Of a DNA stretch of 64,000 bases, positions 24,515 to 33,335 are shown piece by piece (positions within the stretch are counted from its first letter, which is position 1; each line of letters opens with the position of its first letter). Source of the DNA: Micromonospora olivasterospora (GTDB taxonomy: Bacteria > Actinomycetota > Actinomycetes > Mycobacteriales > Micromonosporaceae); contig NZ_VLKE01000001.1 of the NCBI RefSeq assembly GCF_007830265.1, positions 3,410,001-3,474,000 of the forward strand, read 5' to 3'. A program made the position numbers and the translations under genes. A model generated the notes under the pieces. That model made no database searches, was not told the origin of the DNA, and worked only from the letters and a program-made list of their open reading frames with translations.

Positions 24515-25008
24515 CGGGCCCGGCCGACGGCGACGGCCTGGGCGAGGCGGCCCAACCCGGGGCGGGCGAGGTCACCGCGACGGTGATCGTCAACGCGCCG
24601 GCCGACCGGGTCTTCGCCGCCCTGACCGCGTGGGAGCGGCAGTCCGACTGGATCCCGTTCACCACCGTCCGGGTGGTCGAGGGGGACGGCGGCGAGGGCA
24701 GCATCGTGGAGGCGGTCACCGTGATCGGTCCCGCCGTCCTGCGCGACGAGATGCGGGTGGTCCGGGTCGACGCGCCCTACGAGGTCGGCGTGGTGCACTG
24801 CGGCAAGCTGCTGCGCGGCCCGGGGGTGCTGCGCTGCACCCCGATCGAGGGCGACCGCACCCAGGTGGTCTGGCACGAGTGGTTCCACCTGCCGGGCGGC
24901 ACGGCCGGGCGGGTCGCCTGGCCAATGCTGTGGCCCGGTTCCAAGATCAGCCTGAACCAGGCACTCCGGAAGTTCGGCCGGCTGGTCGAGCAGGGCCGGC
25001 TGCCCTGA
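24511..25008 (+). CDS. SRPBCC superfamily protein (polyketide cyclase/START-like)
   Basis: 165 residues from a GTG overlapping the previous stop (GTGA), so translationally coupled to the DivIVA-domain gene. A helix-grip fold is suggested by VTATVIVNAPADRVFAAL, WIPFTTVRVVEG, EAVTVIGPAVLRDEMRVV and WHEWFHLPGG. Such proteins bind hydrophobic ligands. The ligand is unknown. Confidence 0.8.
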   Translation: MTGPADGDGLGEAAQPGAGEVTATVIVNAPADRVFAALTAWERQSDWIPFTTVRVVEGDGGEGSIVEAVTVIGPAVLRDEMRVVRVDAPYEVGVVHCGKLLRGPGVLRCTPIEGDRTQVVWHEWFHLPGGTAGRVAWPMLWPGSKISLNQALRKFGRLVEQGRLP

Positions 25009-25039
25009 CGGGCGGCGCCGTCCGGGAGCACCCCGCATC

Positions 25040-25080
25040 CGGCGACATGGGGGTGTCCCGACGGGCCGGACACCGCCACA
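25040..25080. repeat. Intergenic hairpin of a dispersed family (GGCGACATGGGGGT type)
   Basis: GGTGTCC and GGACACC arms flank CGACGGGCC. The left part (GGCGACATGGGGGTGTCC) recurs at 50350 as GGCGACATGGGGGTATCC. Both copies are intergenic, after the stop of a plus-strand gene. Confidence 0.6.
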
Positions 25081-25129
25081 TCACCGCCACGGCCGCGCGC
25101 TGTCGGCGCGCCGGTCTAGCGTGTACGCC

Positions 25130-25711
25130 GTGACTGACCTGGTGATCGGCGCCGACGGGCTGCCCCGCTGCGCCTGGGGGGCGAGCACCCCCGACTACGC
25201 CGTCTACCATGACCGCGAGTGGGGCCGGCCGCTGCACGGCGACGACGCGCTCTACGAGCGGATGACCCTGGAGGCGTTCCAGTCGGGGTTGTCCTGGCTG
25301 ACCATCCTCCGCAAGCGCCCGGCCTTCCGGCTGGCCTTCGACGAGTTCCGGATCGAGAAGGTGGCCGGCTATGGCGAGGCCGACGTGACCCGGCTGCTCG
25401 CCGACGCCGGGATCGTCCGCAACCGGTCCAAGATCGAGGCCGCGATAGCGAACGCCCGGGTCGCCCTGGACCTGCCCGAGGGGCTCTCCGCCCTGCTCTG
25501 GTCGTACGCGCCGCCGCCCCGGGCCGCCCGGCCGGAGTCGTTCGCCCAGGTGCCGGCGCTGAGCCCGGAGTCCACCGCGCTGGCGAAGGCACTGAAGAAG
25601 CGCGGCTTCCGGTTCGTGGGCCCCACCACCGCGTACGCGCTGATGCAGGCCACGGGAATGGTCGACGACCACCTCGCCGGTTGCCACGTCGCCACTGCCG
25701 GGCAGGCGTGA
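25130..25711 (+). CDS. tag: DNA-3-methyladenine glycosylase I
   Basis: 193 residues from the GTG at 25130 (25121 also possible). It removes 3-methyladenine from alkylated DNA, starting base-excision repair. Zinc-site residues typical of Tag are visible: Cys14 in RCAWG, His27 in YHDREWG, and His and Cys in the C-terminal DDHLAGCHV. Catalytic and base-pocket residues lie in EAFQSGLSWLTIL and RFVGPTTAYALMQATG. Context folP2, DivIVA-domain gene, tag agrees with a conserved actinobacterial block. Confidence 0.93.
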   Translation: MTDLVIGADGLPRCAWGASTPDYAVYHDREWGRPLHGDDALYERMTLEAFQSGLSWLTILRKRPAFRLAFDEFRIEKVAGYGEADVTRLLADAGIVRNRSKIEAAIANARVALDLPEGLSALLWSYAPPPRAARPESFAQVPALSPESTALAKALKKRGFRFVGPTTAYALMQATGMVDDHLAGCHVATAGQA

Positions 25712-25724
25712 TGGGATTGGGTGC

Positions 25725-26375
25725 ATGACCGACACCGACCACCGCGTGAGCGGCGCGATCCACGCCCGGGGCGACAGCGGGCGGGACGATGCCTGGGCCG
25801 TGCTCCTCCCGCCGGGCCGGTACGACGCCGAGCGGCTCGTCCACCACGACACGCTGGAGCTGACCGGGCTGGAGCCCCCCATCGGGGCCGCGGTGGCGGG
25901 TCCCCGCCCCGGCGACCGGGTGGCGGTGCTGGTCGAGGAGCCGCTGCGGCTGGTGGCCCTCGGCCGGGTCGCCCGGCCCACCGCCGAGCGCCGGGAGGAC
26001 CCGGACGACCCGCAGTCCGACCCGGCCCCCGGGGCGCTGGTGGTGACGTACATCCGGCGGGCCTTCGACGATCCGGTGCCGGCCGAGGGGCTGGCGCTCC
26101 AAGGGCCGGTCTCGGCGTTGCCCGCCGACGCGTACGGGGAGTTGGCCGAGCGGCTGGGCCCGCCGCCGGAGCGCCGGTCCTGGCTGGTCAGCGTCGACAT
26201 TCCGGTCGAGGCGGCCACCCGGGCCGAGGCCGTCCGGCTGTTCTGGTCGTACGTGCGGGACCTCGGCCCCCGCGAGTTGCCCGCGTTCGTCTGGCCGGCC
26301 GGCGACGAGCTGGCCATGCAGGCGTACGTGCTGGGCGCGGAGGCCAACCAGGACCCGGAGGAGGAGGACGACTAG
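25725..26375 (+). CDS. Conserved hypothetical protein
   Basis: 216 residues, 13 bp after tag. Acidic, soluble, no signal peptide. The first half has strands such as VLLPPGRYDAERLVHHDTLELTG and GDRVAVLVEEPLRLVALGRVAR that could form a small beta-barrel. The second half is helical and ends with an acidic tail EEEDD. I do not recognise a family. Its codon use is typical of the window, and its spacing suggests co-transcription with tag. Confidence 0.7.
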   Translation: MTDTDHRVSGAIHARGDSGRDDAWAVLLPPGRYDAERLVHHDTLELTGLEPPIGAAVAGPRPGDRVAVLVEEPLRLVALGRVARPTAERREDPDDPQSDPAPGALVVTYIRRAFDDPVPAEGLALQGPVSALPADAYGELAERLGPPPERRSWLVSVDIPVEAATRAEAVRLFWSYVRDLGPRELPAFVWPAGDELAMQAYVLGAEANQDPEEEDD

Positions 26376-26440
26376 GCCGGGCCGGGCCGGGTAACGGGCC
26401 CTGTCGGGTCGGCCGGTGCCGGCCCAGCGAGGGAGGGCCG

Positions 26441-27193
26441 ATGCGGTTTCAGGACAGGGTCGTTCTCGTCACCGGCGGCGCCTCCGGGCTCGGCGAGGCC
26501 ACCGTTCGGCGGTTCGCCGCCGAGGGGGCCCGGGTGGTGATCGCCGACACCGACGCGGAGGGGGCGCAGCGTGTGGCCGGCGGCCTGCCGGACGCCCACG
26601 CGGTCACCGTCGACACCGGCGACGCCGGGTCGGTCGAGCGGGGCGTAGCGGAGACCGTCGAGCGCTACGGCCGGCTCGACGTGATCTTCAACAACGCCGG
26701 GATCGACGGCAGGCAGCAGCCACTGCACGAGATGGACCTGGCGAACTGGGACCAGGTCCGCCGGGTCAACGGCGACGGCGTCTTCTTCGTTCTCAAGTAC
26801 GGCATCGCGGCGATGCTGCGCACCGGCGGGGGAGTCATCGTCAACACGTCGTCCACGACCGCGCTGGCCGCCCAGGAGAACATCTCGCCGTACACCTTCA
26901 CGAAGGCCGGCATCGTGGGCCTGACCCGGTCCGCCGCCGTCGAGTACGCGGCCCGCGGCATCCGGGTCAACGCGGTGGCCCCGACCGTGGTGATGACCCC
27001 GCTGGTGCAGCACTTCATCGACAGCGCCCCGGATCCGGCGCAGATGCGGCGGCAGATGGAGTCGTTCAATCCTAAACCGGGCATCCCCACCCCGGACGAC
27101 GTGGCCGGGGTGGTGCTCTTCCTCGCCTCCGACGACGCGGCCTGGATCACCGGCCACACCATCCCGATCGACGGCGGCTACGTGGCCCGCTGA
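26441..27193 (+). CDS. Short-chain dehydrogenase/reductase
   Basis: 250 residues from an ATG preceded by GAGGGAGGG. NAD(P) motif TGGASGLGEA (about 11-20), NNAGID at about 85, Ser in VNTSSTTA and the catalytic YTFTK pair. The C-terminal WITGHTIPIDGG motif is typical of the classical SDR family. An Asp at the end of the second strand (IADTDAEG) favours NAD over NADP. Substrate unknown. Confidence 0.9.
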   Translation: MRFQDRVVLVTGGASGLGEATVRRFAAEGARVVIADTDAEGAQRVAGGLPDAHAVTVDTGDAGSVERGVAETVERYGRLDVIFNNAGIDGRQQPLHEMDLANWDQVRRVNGDGVFFVLKYGIAAMLRTGGGVIVNTSSTTALAAQENISPYTFTKAGIVGLTRSAAVEYAARGIRVNAVAPTVVMTPLVQHFIDSAPDPAQMRRQMESFNPKPGIPTPDDVAGVVLFLASDDAAWITGHTIPIDGGYVAR

Positions 27194-27214
27194 CGCCCGC
27201 GCGCCGCACTCCCC

Positions 27215-27320
27215 GAAGGCGCACTTTCGGCGGAAAGAGGGGTTATTCTGCGCCGGATAGCCACCTTTCCGTGGATCTGCACCCATCGTCCCGGGCGTCT
27301 GCACCCATCGTCGTGGGTCG
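27215..27320. repeat. Intergenic repeat region
   Basis: Contains GGCGCACTTTCGGCGGAAAG..GCGCCGG, similar to a segment at 42050-42088, and then two copies of CTGCACCCATCGTC at about 27275-27310. It lies between converging genes and may form terminator-like structure. Confidence 0.5.
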
Positions 27321-27331
27321 AGCGGGAACGG

Positions 27332-28123
27332 TCAGTGGCCGGCGAAGGTGGGCTTCTGCTTGTTGACGAAGGCCATCGTGGCCTCGCGGTGGTCCGTCGT
27401 GGCGCCGCAGATGGCCTGCGCCTGTGCCTCCGCGGCCAGCGCGTCGGCGAGGGTGCCCGCGTCGGCGATGGAGAGCTGCCGCTTGATCGCCCCGTACGCG
27501 ACGGTCGGCCCGGCGGCGAGCCGGGCGGCCAGTTCCTGTGCCGCCGGCAGCACCTGCTCGTCGTCGTCGACCAGCCTGGTCAGCAGGCCCAGCCGGTTGG
27601 CCTCCTCGGCGCGCACCGGCTCGGCGAGCATCAGCAGCTCGACGGCCTTGGCGTGGCCGACCAGCCGGGGCAGCGTCCAGGAGGCGCCCGTGTCGGCGGC
27701 GAGCCCCACCCCGGCGAAGGCCATCAGGAAGCGCGTGCCCGGCCCGCCGATGCGGAAGTCGGCGAGGAAGGCCAGCGACGCCCCGGCCCCGGCGGCCATG
27801 CCCCGGACCGCGGCGACCACCGGCTTGGGCAGGTTGGCCAGCCGGGCGGCGATCGGGTTGTAGTGGGCCGGGACGGTGCCGAGCGGGTCCGCCACCCCCG
27901 ACTCGAGGGTCCGCACGTGCTCGCGCAGGTCCTGGCCGGCGCTGAACGACCCGCCCGCGCCGGCGAGGACCACCGCCCGGCAGGCCCGGTCGGCCTCCAG
28001 CTCGGCCAGGGTGTCCCGCAGCGCCTCCTTCAGCGCCACGTCGAGCGAGTTCATCGCCGACGGGCGGTTCAGCGTCAGGGTGACGACGGCATCGGTGCGG
28101 TCGACCAGCAGCGGCTCGGTCAC
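27332..28123 (-). CDS. Enoyl-CoA hydratase/isomerase (crotonase) family protein
   Basis: 263 residues from a GTG at 28123 with AAGGG upstream, 3 bp after the paaX stop. Crotonase features: VVLAGAGGSFSAGQDLREHV (first oxyanion strand), VVAAVRGMAAGAGASLAFLADFRI (second oxyanion strand) and LAADTGASWTLPRLVG in place of the Glu-containing loop. A catalytic Asp instead of Glu near SLAAD fits isomerase types such as PaaG. Coupled to paaX, so probably phenylacetyl-CoA or related acyl-CoA breakdown. Confidence 0.88.
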   Translation of the reverse strand: MTEPLLVDRTDAVVTLTLNRPSAMNSLDVALKEALRDTLAELEADRACRAVVLAGAGGSFSAGQDLREHVRTLESGVADPLGTVPAHYNPIAARLANLPKPVVAAVRGMAAGAGASLAFLADFRIGGPGTRFLMAFAGVGLAADTGASWTLPRLVGHAKAVELLMLAEPVRAEEANRLGLLTRLVDDDEQVLPAAQELAARLAAGPTVAYGAIKRQLSIADAGTLADALAAEAQAQAICGATTDHREATMAFVNKQKPTFAGH

Positions 28124-28126
28124 TTT

Positions 28127-28945
28127 CTAACGACCCTTCTGTCGGGCGATGCGGTTGGTGGCGTCGAGGCACTGTTCGACGTACCGATCGGCGGCCGGCC
28201 GCAGCCGGGCCGCGTGCCGGTCGAAGAAGCTGGCCGCGGCGGTGCCGGGCCAGCGGTCGGGCAGCAGCGCCGGAGGCAGCTGCGGGTCCCGGAAGAGGAA
28301 CGTACGCCACGCGTGCACCAGCCGGAACCGCGCCGCGTAGGCCTCCTCGTCACCGCTGCGGGCGGTCACCCCGGCCAGCAGGGGACGCTGCTCGGCGACG
28401 AACCGCTCGTAGGCGCGCCCGATCTCGGCGAGGTCCCAGGCCCGGCGGACCACCCCCATCGCCCCGGGCGTGCCCGCGGCGTGGGCGGCGGTGAACCGCT
28501 CGTACCGCACGCCCGCCTCTTCCAGCAGCACGTCCACGTCCTCGGCGGGACGCGTGCCCACCCAGGTCTGCTCGTCGAGTGCGCCGTAGCCGAGGAAGCT
28601 CAGACTGGCGGCGAGCCGCTGGCGGTCCCGCCGGGGGGTGGGGGTCACCAGGATGAGCAGGTCGAACCGCCCGTCCCAGCTGACCCGGCCGGTACGGTAG
28701 ATCCGGGCGGCCGCCTCGTCGAGCCGCCGCGCCGCCTTCGCCGTGATCGAGTATCCCGGCCCGGTGGACATCCGGAGTGGCTCCAGCCAGCCCTGGCGGA
28801 CCATGCGGCTGACCGCGGTCCGTACCGCCGGGGGTGCGATCCCGAGCGGCGCGAGTAGCTTGACCAGGGCGGCGACCGGCGCGCGGCCACCTCGTGGCCG
28901 GAGGTGGTCACCGTACAGGTCGAAGAGTGCCGACCGTGCCTGCAT
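28127..28945 (-). CDS. paaX: PaaX family transcriptional regulator
   Basis: 272 residues. PaaX proteins repress phenylacetic-acid catabolism and are released by phenylacetyl-CoA. The N-terminal winged helix shows LFDLYGDHLRPRGG, LVKLLAPLGIAPPAVRTAVSRMVRQGWLE; the middle has the PaaX dimer region WDGRFDLLILVTP and the C-terminal PaaX_C domain has AWRTFLFRDPQLPPALLP. It is the first gene of a two-gene unit with the crotonase. The rest of the paa pathway is not in the window. Confidence 0.9.
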   Translation of the reverse strand: MQARSALFDLYGDHLRPRGGRAPVAALVKLLAPLGIAPPAVRTAVSRMVRQGWLEPLRMSTGPGYSITAKAARRLDEAAARIYRTGRVSWDGRFDLLILVTPTPRRDRQRLAASLSFLGYGALDEQTWVGTRPAEDVDVLLEEAGVRYERFTAAHAAGTPGAMGVVRRAWDLAEIGRAYERFVAEQRPLLAGVTARSGDEEAYAARFRLVHAWRTFLFRDPQLPPALLPDRWPGTAAASFFDRHAARLRPAADRYVEQCLDATNRIARQKGR

Positions 28946-29134
28946 GACCGCACATTGTGACAGGCCTTCTCAAGATATGCTAGATGCTGTTACATCAATA
29001 CTGCCTCGGTTTGGGTCCGGCGGTGTTCATCAGGGAAAATCGTTGGTCGGCGCCCCCACACACGTTGCGGCGGGTGTTGCGAGAAGGCTGTGGGGCAACC
29101 CACCGACCCTGGTGTAGGTCTGAGGGGAGACAAC

Positions 29135-29302
29135 ATGGCGGCGATGAAGCCGCGGACGGGCGACGGTCCGCTGGAAGTCACCAAGGAGGGCCGGGGCATC
29201 GTCATGCGGGTCCCGCTGGAGGGTGGTGGCCGGCTCGTCGTCGAGATGACTCCCGACGAGGCCAACGCGCTCGGTGACGCGCTGAAGGCAGCCGCCGGCT
29301 GA
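29135..29302 (+). CDS. DUF3117 small protein (Rv1211-like)
   Basis: 55 residues from an ATG after GGGGAGA. MKPRTGDGPLEVTKEGRGIV and GGGRLVVEMTPDEANALGDAL form the whole DUF3117 family. It is highly conserved in actinobacteria, function unknown. In Mycobacterium its homologue follows tagA; here the SDR and the paaX/crotonase pair have been inserted between them. Ends just before a strong terminator. Confidence 0.9.
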   Translation: MAAMKPRTGDGPLEVTKEGRGIVMRVPLEGGGRLVVEMTPDEANALGDALKAAAG

Positions 29303-29349
29303 CCGAGCAGCGGTCCGGGCGGCGTTCGTCGAGCGGACGGTCCATACAT

Positions 29350-29382
29350 CCCTGAGCCACCGGCCCGGCCGGTGGCTCAGGG
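29350..29382 (+). terminator. Rho-independent terminator after the DUF3117 gene
   Basis: CCCTGAGCCACCGG (29350-29363) pairs perfectly with CCGGTGGCTCAGGG (29369-29382) around a 5-nt loop, followed by TCTTT. Confidence 0.9.
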
Positions 29383-29457
29383 TCTTTACCCCGCGGTGGG
29401 CGGCCGGCTCGGCAGGCCAACCCCCGCATTTCCGACTTTCTGGAGGTACGGTCCAGC

Positions 29458-30933
29458 GTGCTGGCCATCCGTCTGGTGAGCGGGCCCGAGCGGCTCGACG
29501 CCCTGGTCCTGCCCATCCGATCCGCCGGGACCGCCGAGGACGGGGGCGCTCAGGCGGCGCTGCCGTCCGGCCTGCCGGCCCTCGCCGACGACCTGCTCGC
29601 CGAGGCGACCGCACTGGTCCCCGCCGCCCGCGCCACCGGGCGGGCCGGCGAGGTGCACGTACACCTGCGTCCGGCGCGCAGCCCGGGCCGGCTGCTGCTG
29701 GTGGGCGTCGGCGACGCGGACGAGCGCGGCTGGCGGGCGGCTGGCGCGGCGCTGGCCCGATCGGCCTCGGATGAGACACATGTCACCATCGCGGTGCCGG
29801 GCGACGCCCCCGCCGCCTCGGTGCGCGGCCTCGTCGAGGGGCTGTTGCTGGCGTCGTACCGGTTCCGGCTGAGGGCGCACGACGAGGCCCCGGCGCTCGC
29901 CGGCGTGGACATCGTGGTGTCCGACCCCGCCGCGTACGGCGAGGTGGTCGAGGCGGCCGAGGTCACCGCCCGCATGACGCGCCTGGCCCGGGACCTGACC
30001 AACACCCCGTCGTCCGTGAAGAACCCGCAGTGGTTCGCCGAGCAGGTCGAGGCGGCCGTGGTCGGCCAGCCCGACCTGCACCTGCGGGTCCGGCAGCCGG
30101 ACGAGCTGGTGGCCGAGGGCTTCGGCGGCATCCTCGCCGTCGGCGGCGGGTCGGCCAGCGGGCCGCGCCTCGTCGAGCTGGACTGGCGGTCGGCGGGGGC
30201 GCGTACCCACGTGGTCCTGGTCGGCAAGGGGATCACCTTCGACACCGGCGGCATCTCCATCAAGCCGGTGCCGGCGATGAAGCTGATGCGCAAGGACATG
30301 GCCGGCGCCGCCGCGGTGGTCGCCGCGACCCTGGGGGCGGCGGCGCTGCGGCTGCCGGTCCGGGTCACCGCCCTGGCGCCGCTGGCGGAGAACATGGTCA
30401 GCGGGTCGGCGTTCCGCCCCGGCGACGTCGTGCGGCACTACGGCGGCCTCACGAGCGAGACCACCAACTCGGACGCCGAGGGTCGGCTGGTGCTCGCGGA
30501 CGCGCTCGCGTACGCCGTCGCCGAGCTCAAGCCCGACCTGCTGCTCGACCTGGCCACCCTCACCGGCGCGAACGCGATCGCGCTGGGCAGCCGCACGGGC
30601 GCGCTGTACAGCGAGAACGACGAGCTGGCCGCCGACGTGCTGGCCGCCATCGACGCGGCCGGCGAGGCGGCCTGGCGGATGCCGCTGCCGGCCGACTACG
30701 TCGAGTACCTCGGCAGCGACATCGCCGACCTGTACAGCGCCCCCGCGCAGGGCGCCGGCTCGGTGACGGCCGCGCTCTTCCTGCGCGAGTTCACCGGCGA
30801 CCTGCGGCAGCGCTGGCTGCACGTCGACATGTCCGCGCCGTCCTGGGCGGAGCGCGACCACGGGGAGCTGACCAAGGGCGCCACGGGCTGGGGCGTCCGC
30901 GGCCTGCTCCGCTGGCTGGCAACCGTCCCCTGA
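29458..30933 (+). CDS. pepA: Leucyl aminopeptidase (M17 family)
   Basis: 491 residues from a GTG. A cytosolic hexameric metallopeptidase removing N-terminal residues from peptides. The N-terminal macro-like domain spans about 1-165. The catalytic domain has VVLVGKGITFDTGGISIKP (metal lysine and aspartate) and KDMAGAAAVVAATL, then TTNSDAEGRLVLADALAYA (metal Asp and Glu, catalytic Arg). Length is normal. The IS110 gene lies 320 bp downstream and does not disrupt it. Confidence 0.94.
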   Translation: MLAIRLVSGPERLDALVLPIRSAGTAEDGGAQAALPSGLPALADDLLAEATALVPAARATGRAGEVHVHLRPARSPGRLLLVGVGDADERGWRAAGAALARSASDETHVTIAVPGDAPAASVRGLVEGLLLASYRFRLRAHDEAPALAGVDIVVSDPAAYGEVVEAAEVTARMTRLARDLTNTPSSVKNPQWFAEQVEAAVVGQPDLHLRVRQPDELVAEGFGGILAVGGGSASGPRLVELDWRSAGARTHVVLVGKGITFDTGGISIKPVPAMKLMRKDMAGAAAVVAATLGAAALRLPVRVTALAPLAENMVSGSAFRPGDVVRHYGGLTSETTNSDAEGRLVLADALAYAVAELKPDLLLDLATLTGANAIALGSRTGALYSENDELAADVLAAIDAAGEAAWRMPLPADYVEYLGSDIADLYSAPAQGAGSVTAALFLREFTGDLRQRWLHVDMSAPSWAERDHGELTKGATGWGVRGLLRWLATVP

Positions 30934-31252
30934 CGGGCCGTCCCGCTGCCACCGCCGATCTTGCACTTACGGCCCCTGGTTTGCGGCATCTGTGCGGTAT
31001 GTCGGGGCCGAAACTGCAAGTCACCCGGTCTTTTCGGGACGCCTCGCAGGCGTGAAAATGGTGGACAGGTCGCCCGCCGACGCCGATCGATCTTGGTCTA
31101 GTTGAGGCCGTCTGCAAGTCTGGCGCCGGGGCCCGGACTCTTGTGGGTCACGCACTGTTGCTTCGAGCACGCCGGTCAGATTTTCGGTTCCCGACCGAGG
31201 CCCCCGGGCGACCTACCCACTGGTCGATCACGGTGAGGAGGGACGCGGGCGG
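30934..31252. other. Region between pepA and the IS110 transposase gene
   Basis: About 320 bp without a gene. The first part holds a palindromic repeat (30960-31021). From about 31080 the sequence probably belongs to the insertion element: small stem-loops such as TCGGTTCCCGACCGA near 31190 precede the transposase. IS110-group elements encode a bridge RNA in this position; the exact left end cannot be fixed by eye. Confidence 0.5.
30960..31021. repeat. REP-like palindrome
   Basis: CTTGCACTTACGGCCCC near the left and GGGGCCGAAACTGCAAG on the right are inverse complements at 14 of 17 positions, with a loop of about 28 nt. It resembles the intergenic palindromes common in Micromonospora-type genomes (from memory). 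Confidence 0.6.
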
Positions 31253-32575
31253 ATGCGCGGGTTACCCGAAGAGATCCCGGACGCTGACAGCGAGAAGGTC
31301 TGGGAGCGGGTGTGTGCGGTCGATGTGGCCAAGGAGTCGGGGATGGTGTGTACCCGGCTACCCGCCGCGGGTGGGCGGCGGGTGAGCCGGGTGTGGCAGG
31401 TGACGGCGACCACGAACGCGGTCAGTGACCTTGCCGCCGATCTGGTGGCGGCGGGGGTGGAGAGGGTCACCGTGGAAAGCACGTCGGACTACTGGCGGAT
31501 CTGGTTCTACCTGTTCGAGGCAGCCGGGTTGGACGTGCAGTTGGTCAACGCCCGTGACGTCAAGAACGTGCCCGGGCGGCCGAAGACCGACAAGCTGGAC
31601 GCGGTGTGGTTGGCCAAGCTCACCGAGAAGGGCCTGTTGCGGCCCTCGTTCGTGCCTGCGGCTCCGGTGCGGGTGTTGCGTGACTACACCCGGATGCGGG
31701 TGGATCTGGTCCGGGACCGGACCCGCTACTGGTCGAGGTTGGAGAAACTGCTTGAAGACGCCCTGATCAAGGTGTCGTCGGTGGCCTCCACCCTGCGGAC
31801 GGTGTCGACGCGGGACATGGTTGAGGCGTTGATCGCCGGTCAACGTGATCCGGCGACCCTCGCCTCGCTGGCCCACGGAGCGCTGCGCCGCAAACGCAAC
31901 GCCCTCATCGAGGCACTCACCGGCCGCTTCGACGACCATCACGGCGAGTTGGCCCGGATCCTGCTCGACCAGATCGACCGCCTCGACACCGAGATCGCGA
32001 AACTCACCACACGGATCGGGCAGATACTCGACGACATCGACCCACCGTCCCAGCCGGGCGGCGGCGACGGCGACACCCCGGCGCCAGACGCCCGGCGGCG
32101 CCTGGCCGAGATCCCGGGCATCAGCACCGAGTCCGCGCAACTGATCATCGCCGAGATCGGTCTGGACATGACACGGTTCCCCACCGCGGCGCACCTGGTG
32201 TCCTGGGCGAAGCTGTGTCCGCGCACCATCCAGTCCGGTACCAGCCTCACCGCGGGCAAGACAGGCAAAGGCAATCCGTACCTCAAAGGCGCCCTCGGTA
32301 TGGCCGCAGCCACCGTCGCCCGCGGCAAGGGAACGTTCCTGTCCGAACGCTACCGGCGTCTGGTCACACGTCGAGGCAAAGGCAAGGCCAAGGTCGCCGT
32401 CGCCCGCTCCATCCTCGTGATCATCTGGCACCTGCTCAACGACCCAACCGCCCGTTACCACGATCTCGGCGCCGACTTCCACGAACGCCGTATCAACACC
32501 ACCCGGAAGATCAACAGCCTGGTCCGGCAACTCGAAGCCCTCGGCCACACCGTCACCCTGCAACCGACAACCTGA
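31253..32575 (+). mobile_element. IS110-family transposase (intact)
   Basis: 440 residues. The DEDD RuvC-like domain has Asp24 (CAVDVAKES), Glu75 (VTVESTSDYW), Asp113 and Asp116 (KTDKLDAVWL). The C-terminal IS116/IS110/IS902 domain has RRLAEIPGISTESAQLI, VSWAKLCPRTIQSGTS with a likely catalytic Ser, and GKTGKGNPYLKGALGMAA. A central coiled coil covers about 160-260. No stops or frameshifts, so it may be active. IS110 elements have no obvious terminal inverted repeats and recombine at a short core guided by a bridge RNA, so the element's ends are not assigned. Confidence 0.93.
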
Positions 32576-32684
32576 CCCCACACCCCCACCCCGCCCGGGC
32601 TGGCCATCAACACCGGGCCAGCCCACCGCGCCCAAAACCCGTCGTGGTACAGGTCATTTACCGGTCAGATCGCGGAGCGTCAGG

Positions 32685-33335
32685 TCAGCACTTGACCGCC
32701 GCGAGCAGGCCGTGGCCCAGGGGGAGCAGCGCCGGGATCCAGTGCTCGGACTCCCGGATCGCCTTGATCGCCTCCCGGACGGTCACGGTCTCCACGTCCC
32801 GGGCCGCCGGGTCGCCGATCCGACCCCCGGCGAGCGCTCCGTTGAGGGCGAGCACCCCGCCCGGGCGCAGCAGTCGCAGCGCCGCGTCCACGCAGGCGTT
32901 GAAGCCGGTCGACTCGGCGTCGACGAAGACCAGGTCGTACGCGCCGTCGGCCAGCCGGGGCAGGACGTCCAGCGCCCGGCCGGTGATGATCCTCGTACGC
33001 CCGGCGGGAAACCCGGCCTCCGTGAAGATCCGGCGGGCGATCCGCTGGTGCTCCACCTCGACGTCGATGGTGGTGAGGACGCCGTCCGGGCGCATGCCGC
33101 GCAGCAGCCAGACGCCGCTGACGCCGGTGCCGGTGCCGATCTCCACCACGGCCCGCGCGCTCCCGGCGGCGGCGAGCAGCCGCAGGGCGGCGCCCGCGCC
33201 CGGGGTCACCGCGTCGAGGCCCACCTCGCGGGCGAGGCTGCGGGCGGTCCGCAGCACGAGGTCCTCGGTGACGTACGACTCGGCGAACTGCAGCGCCTGC
33301 GTCGTCGGACTACCGGAACTGGCGGCCGTGGCGAT
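32685..33335 (-). CDS. O-methyltransferase, possible ATC start
   Basis: 216 codons if it starts at the ATC at 33335; the first canonical start is the GTG at 33257 (190 residues). A GGAGG site lies 6-7 nt before the ATC, and an in-frame TGA sits just upstream of it. The extra N-terminus (QALQFAESYVTEDLVLRTAR) reads like coding sequence of this family. SAM motif AVVEIGTGTGVSGVWLL, acidic TTIDVEVEHQRIA and metal-loop LVFVDAEST fit a class I O-methyltransferase. In Mycobacterium the similar gene (as I recall Rv1220c) neighbours sigE and htrA; here htrA follows divergently. Confidence 0.85.
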   Translation of the reverse strand: MATAASSGSPTTQALQFAESYVTEDLVLRTARSLAREVGLDAVTPGAGAALRLLAAAGSARAVVEIGTGTGVSGVWLLRGMRPDGVLTTIDVEVEHQRIARRIFTEAGFPAGRTRIITGRALDVLPRLADGAYDLVFVDAESTGFNACVDAALRLLRPGGVLALNGALAGGRIGDPAARDVETVTVREAIKAIRESEHWIPALLPLGHGLLAAVKC

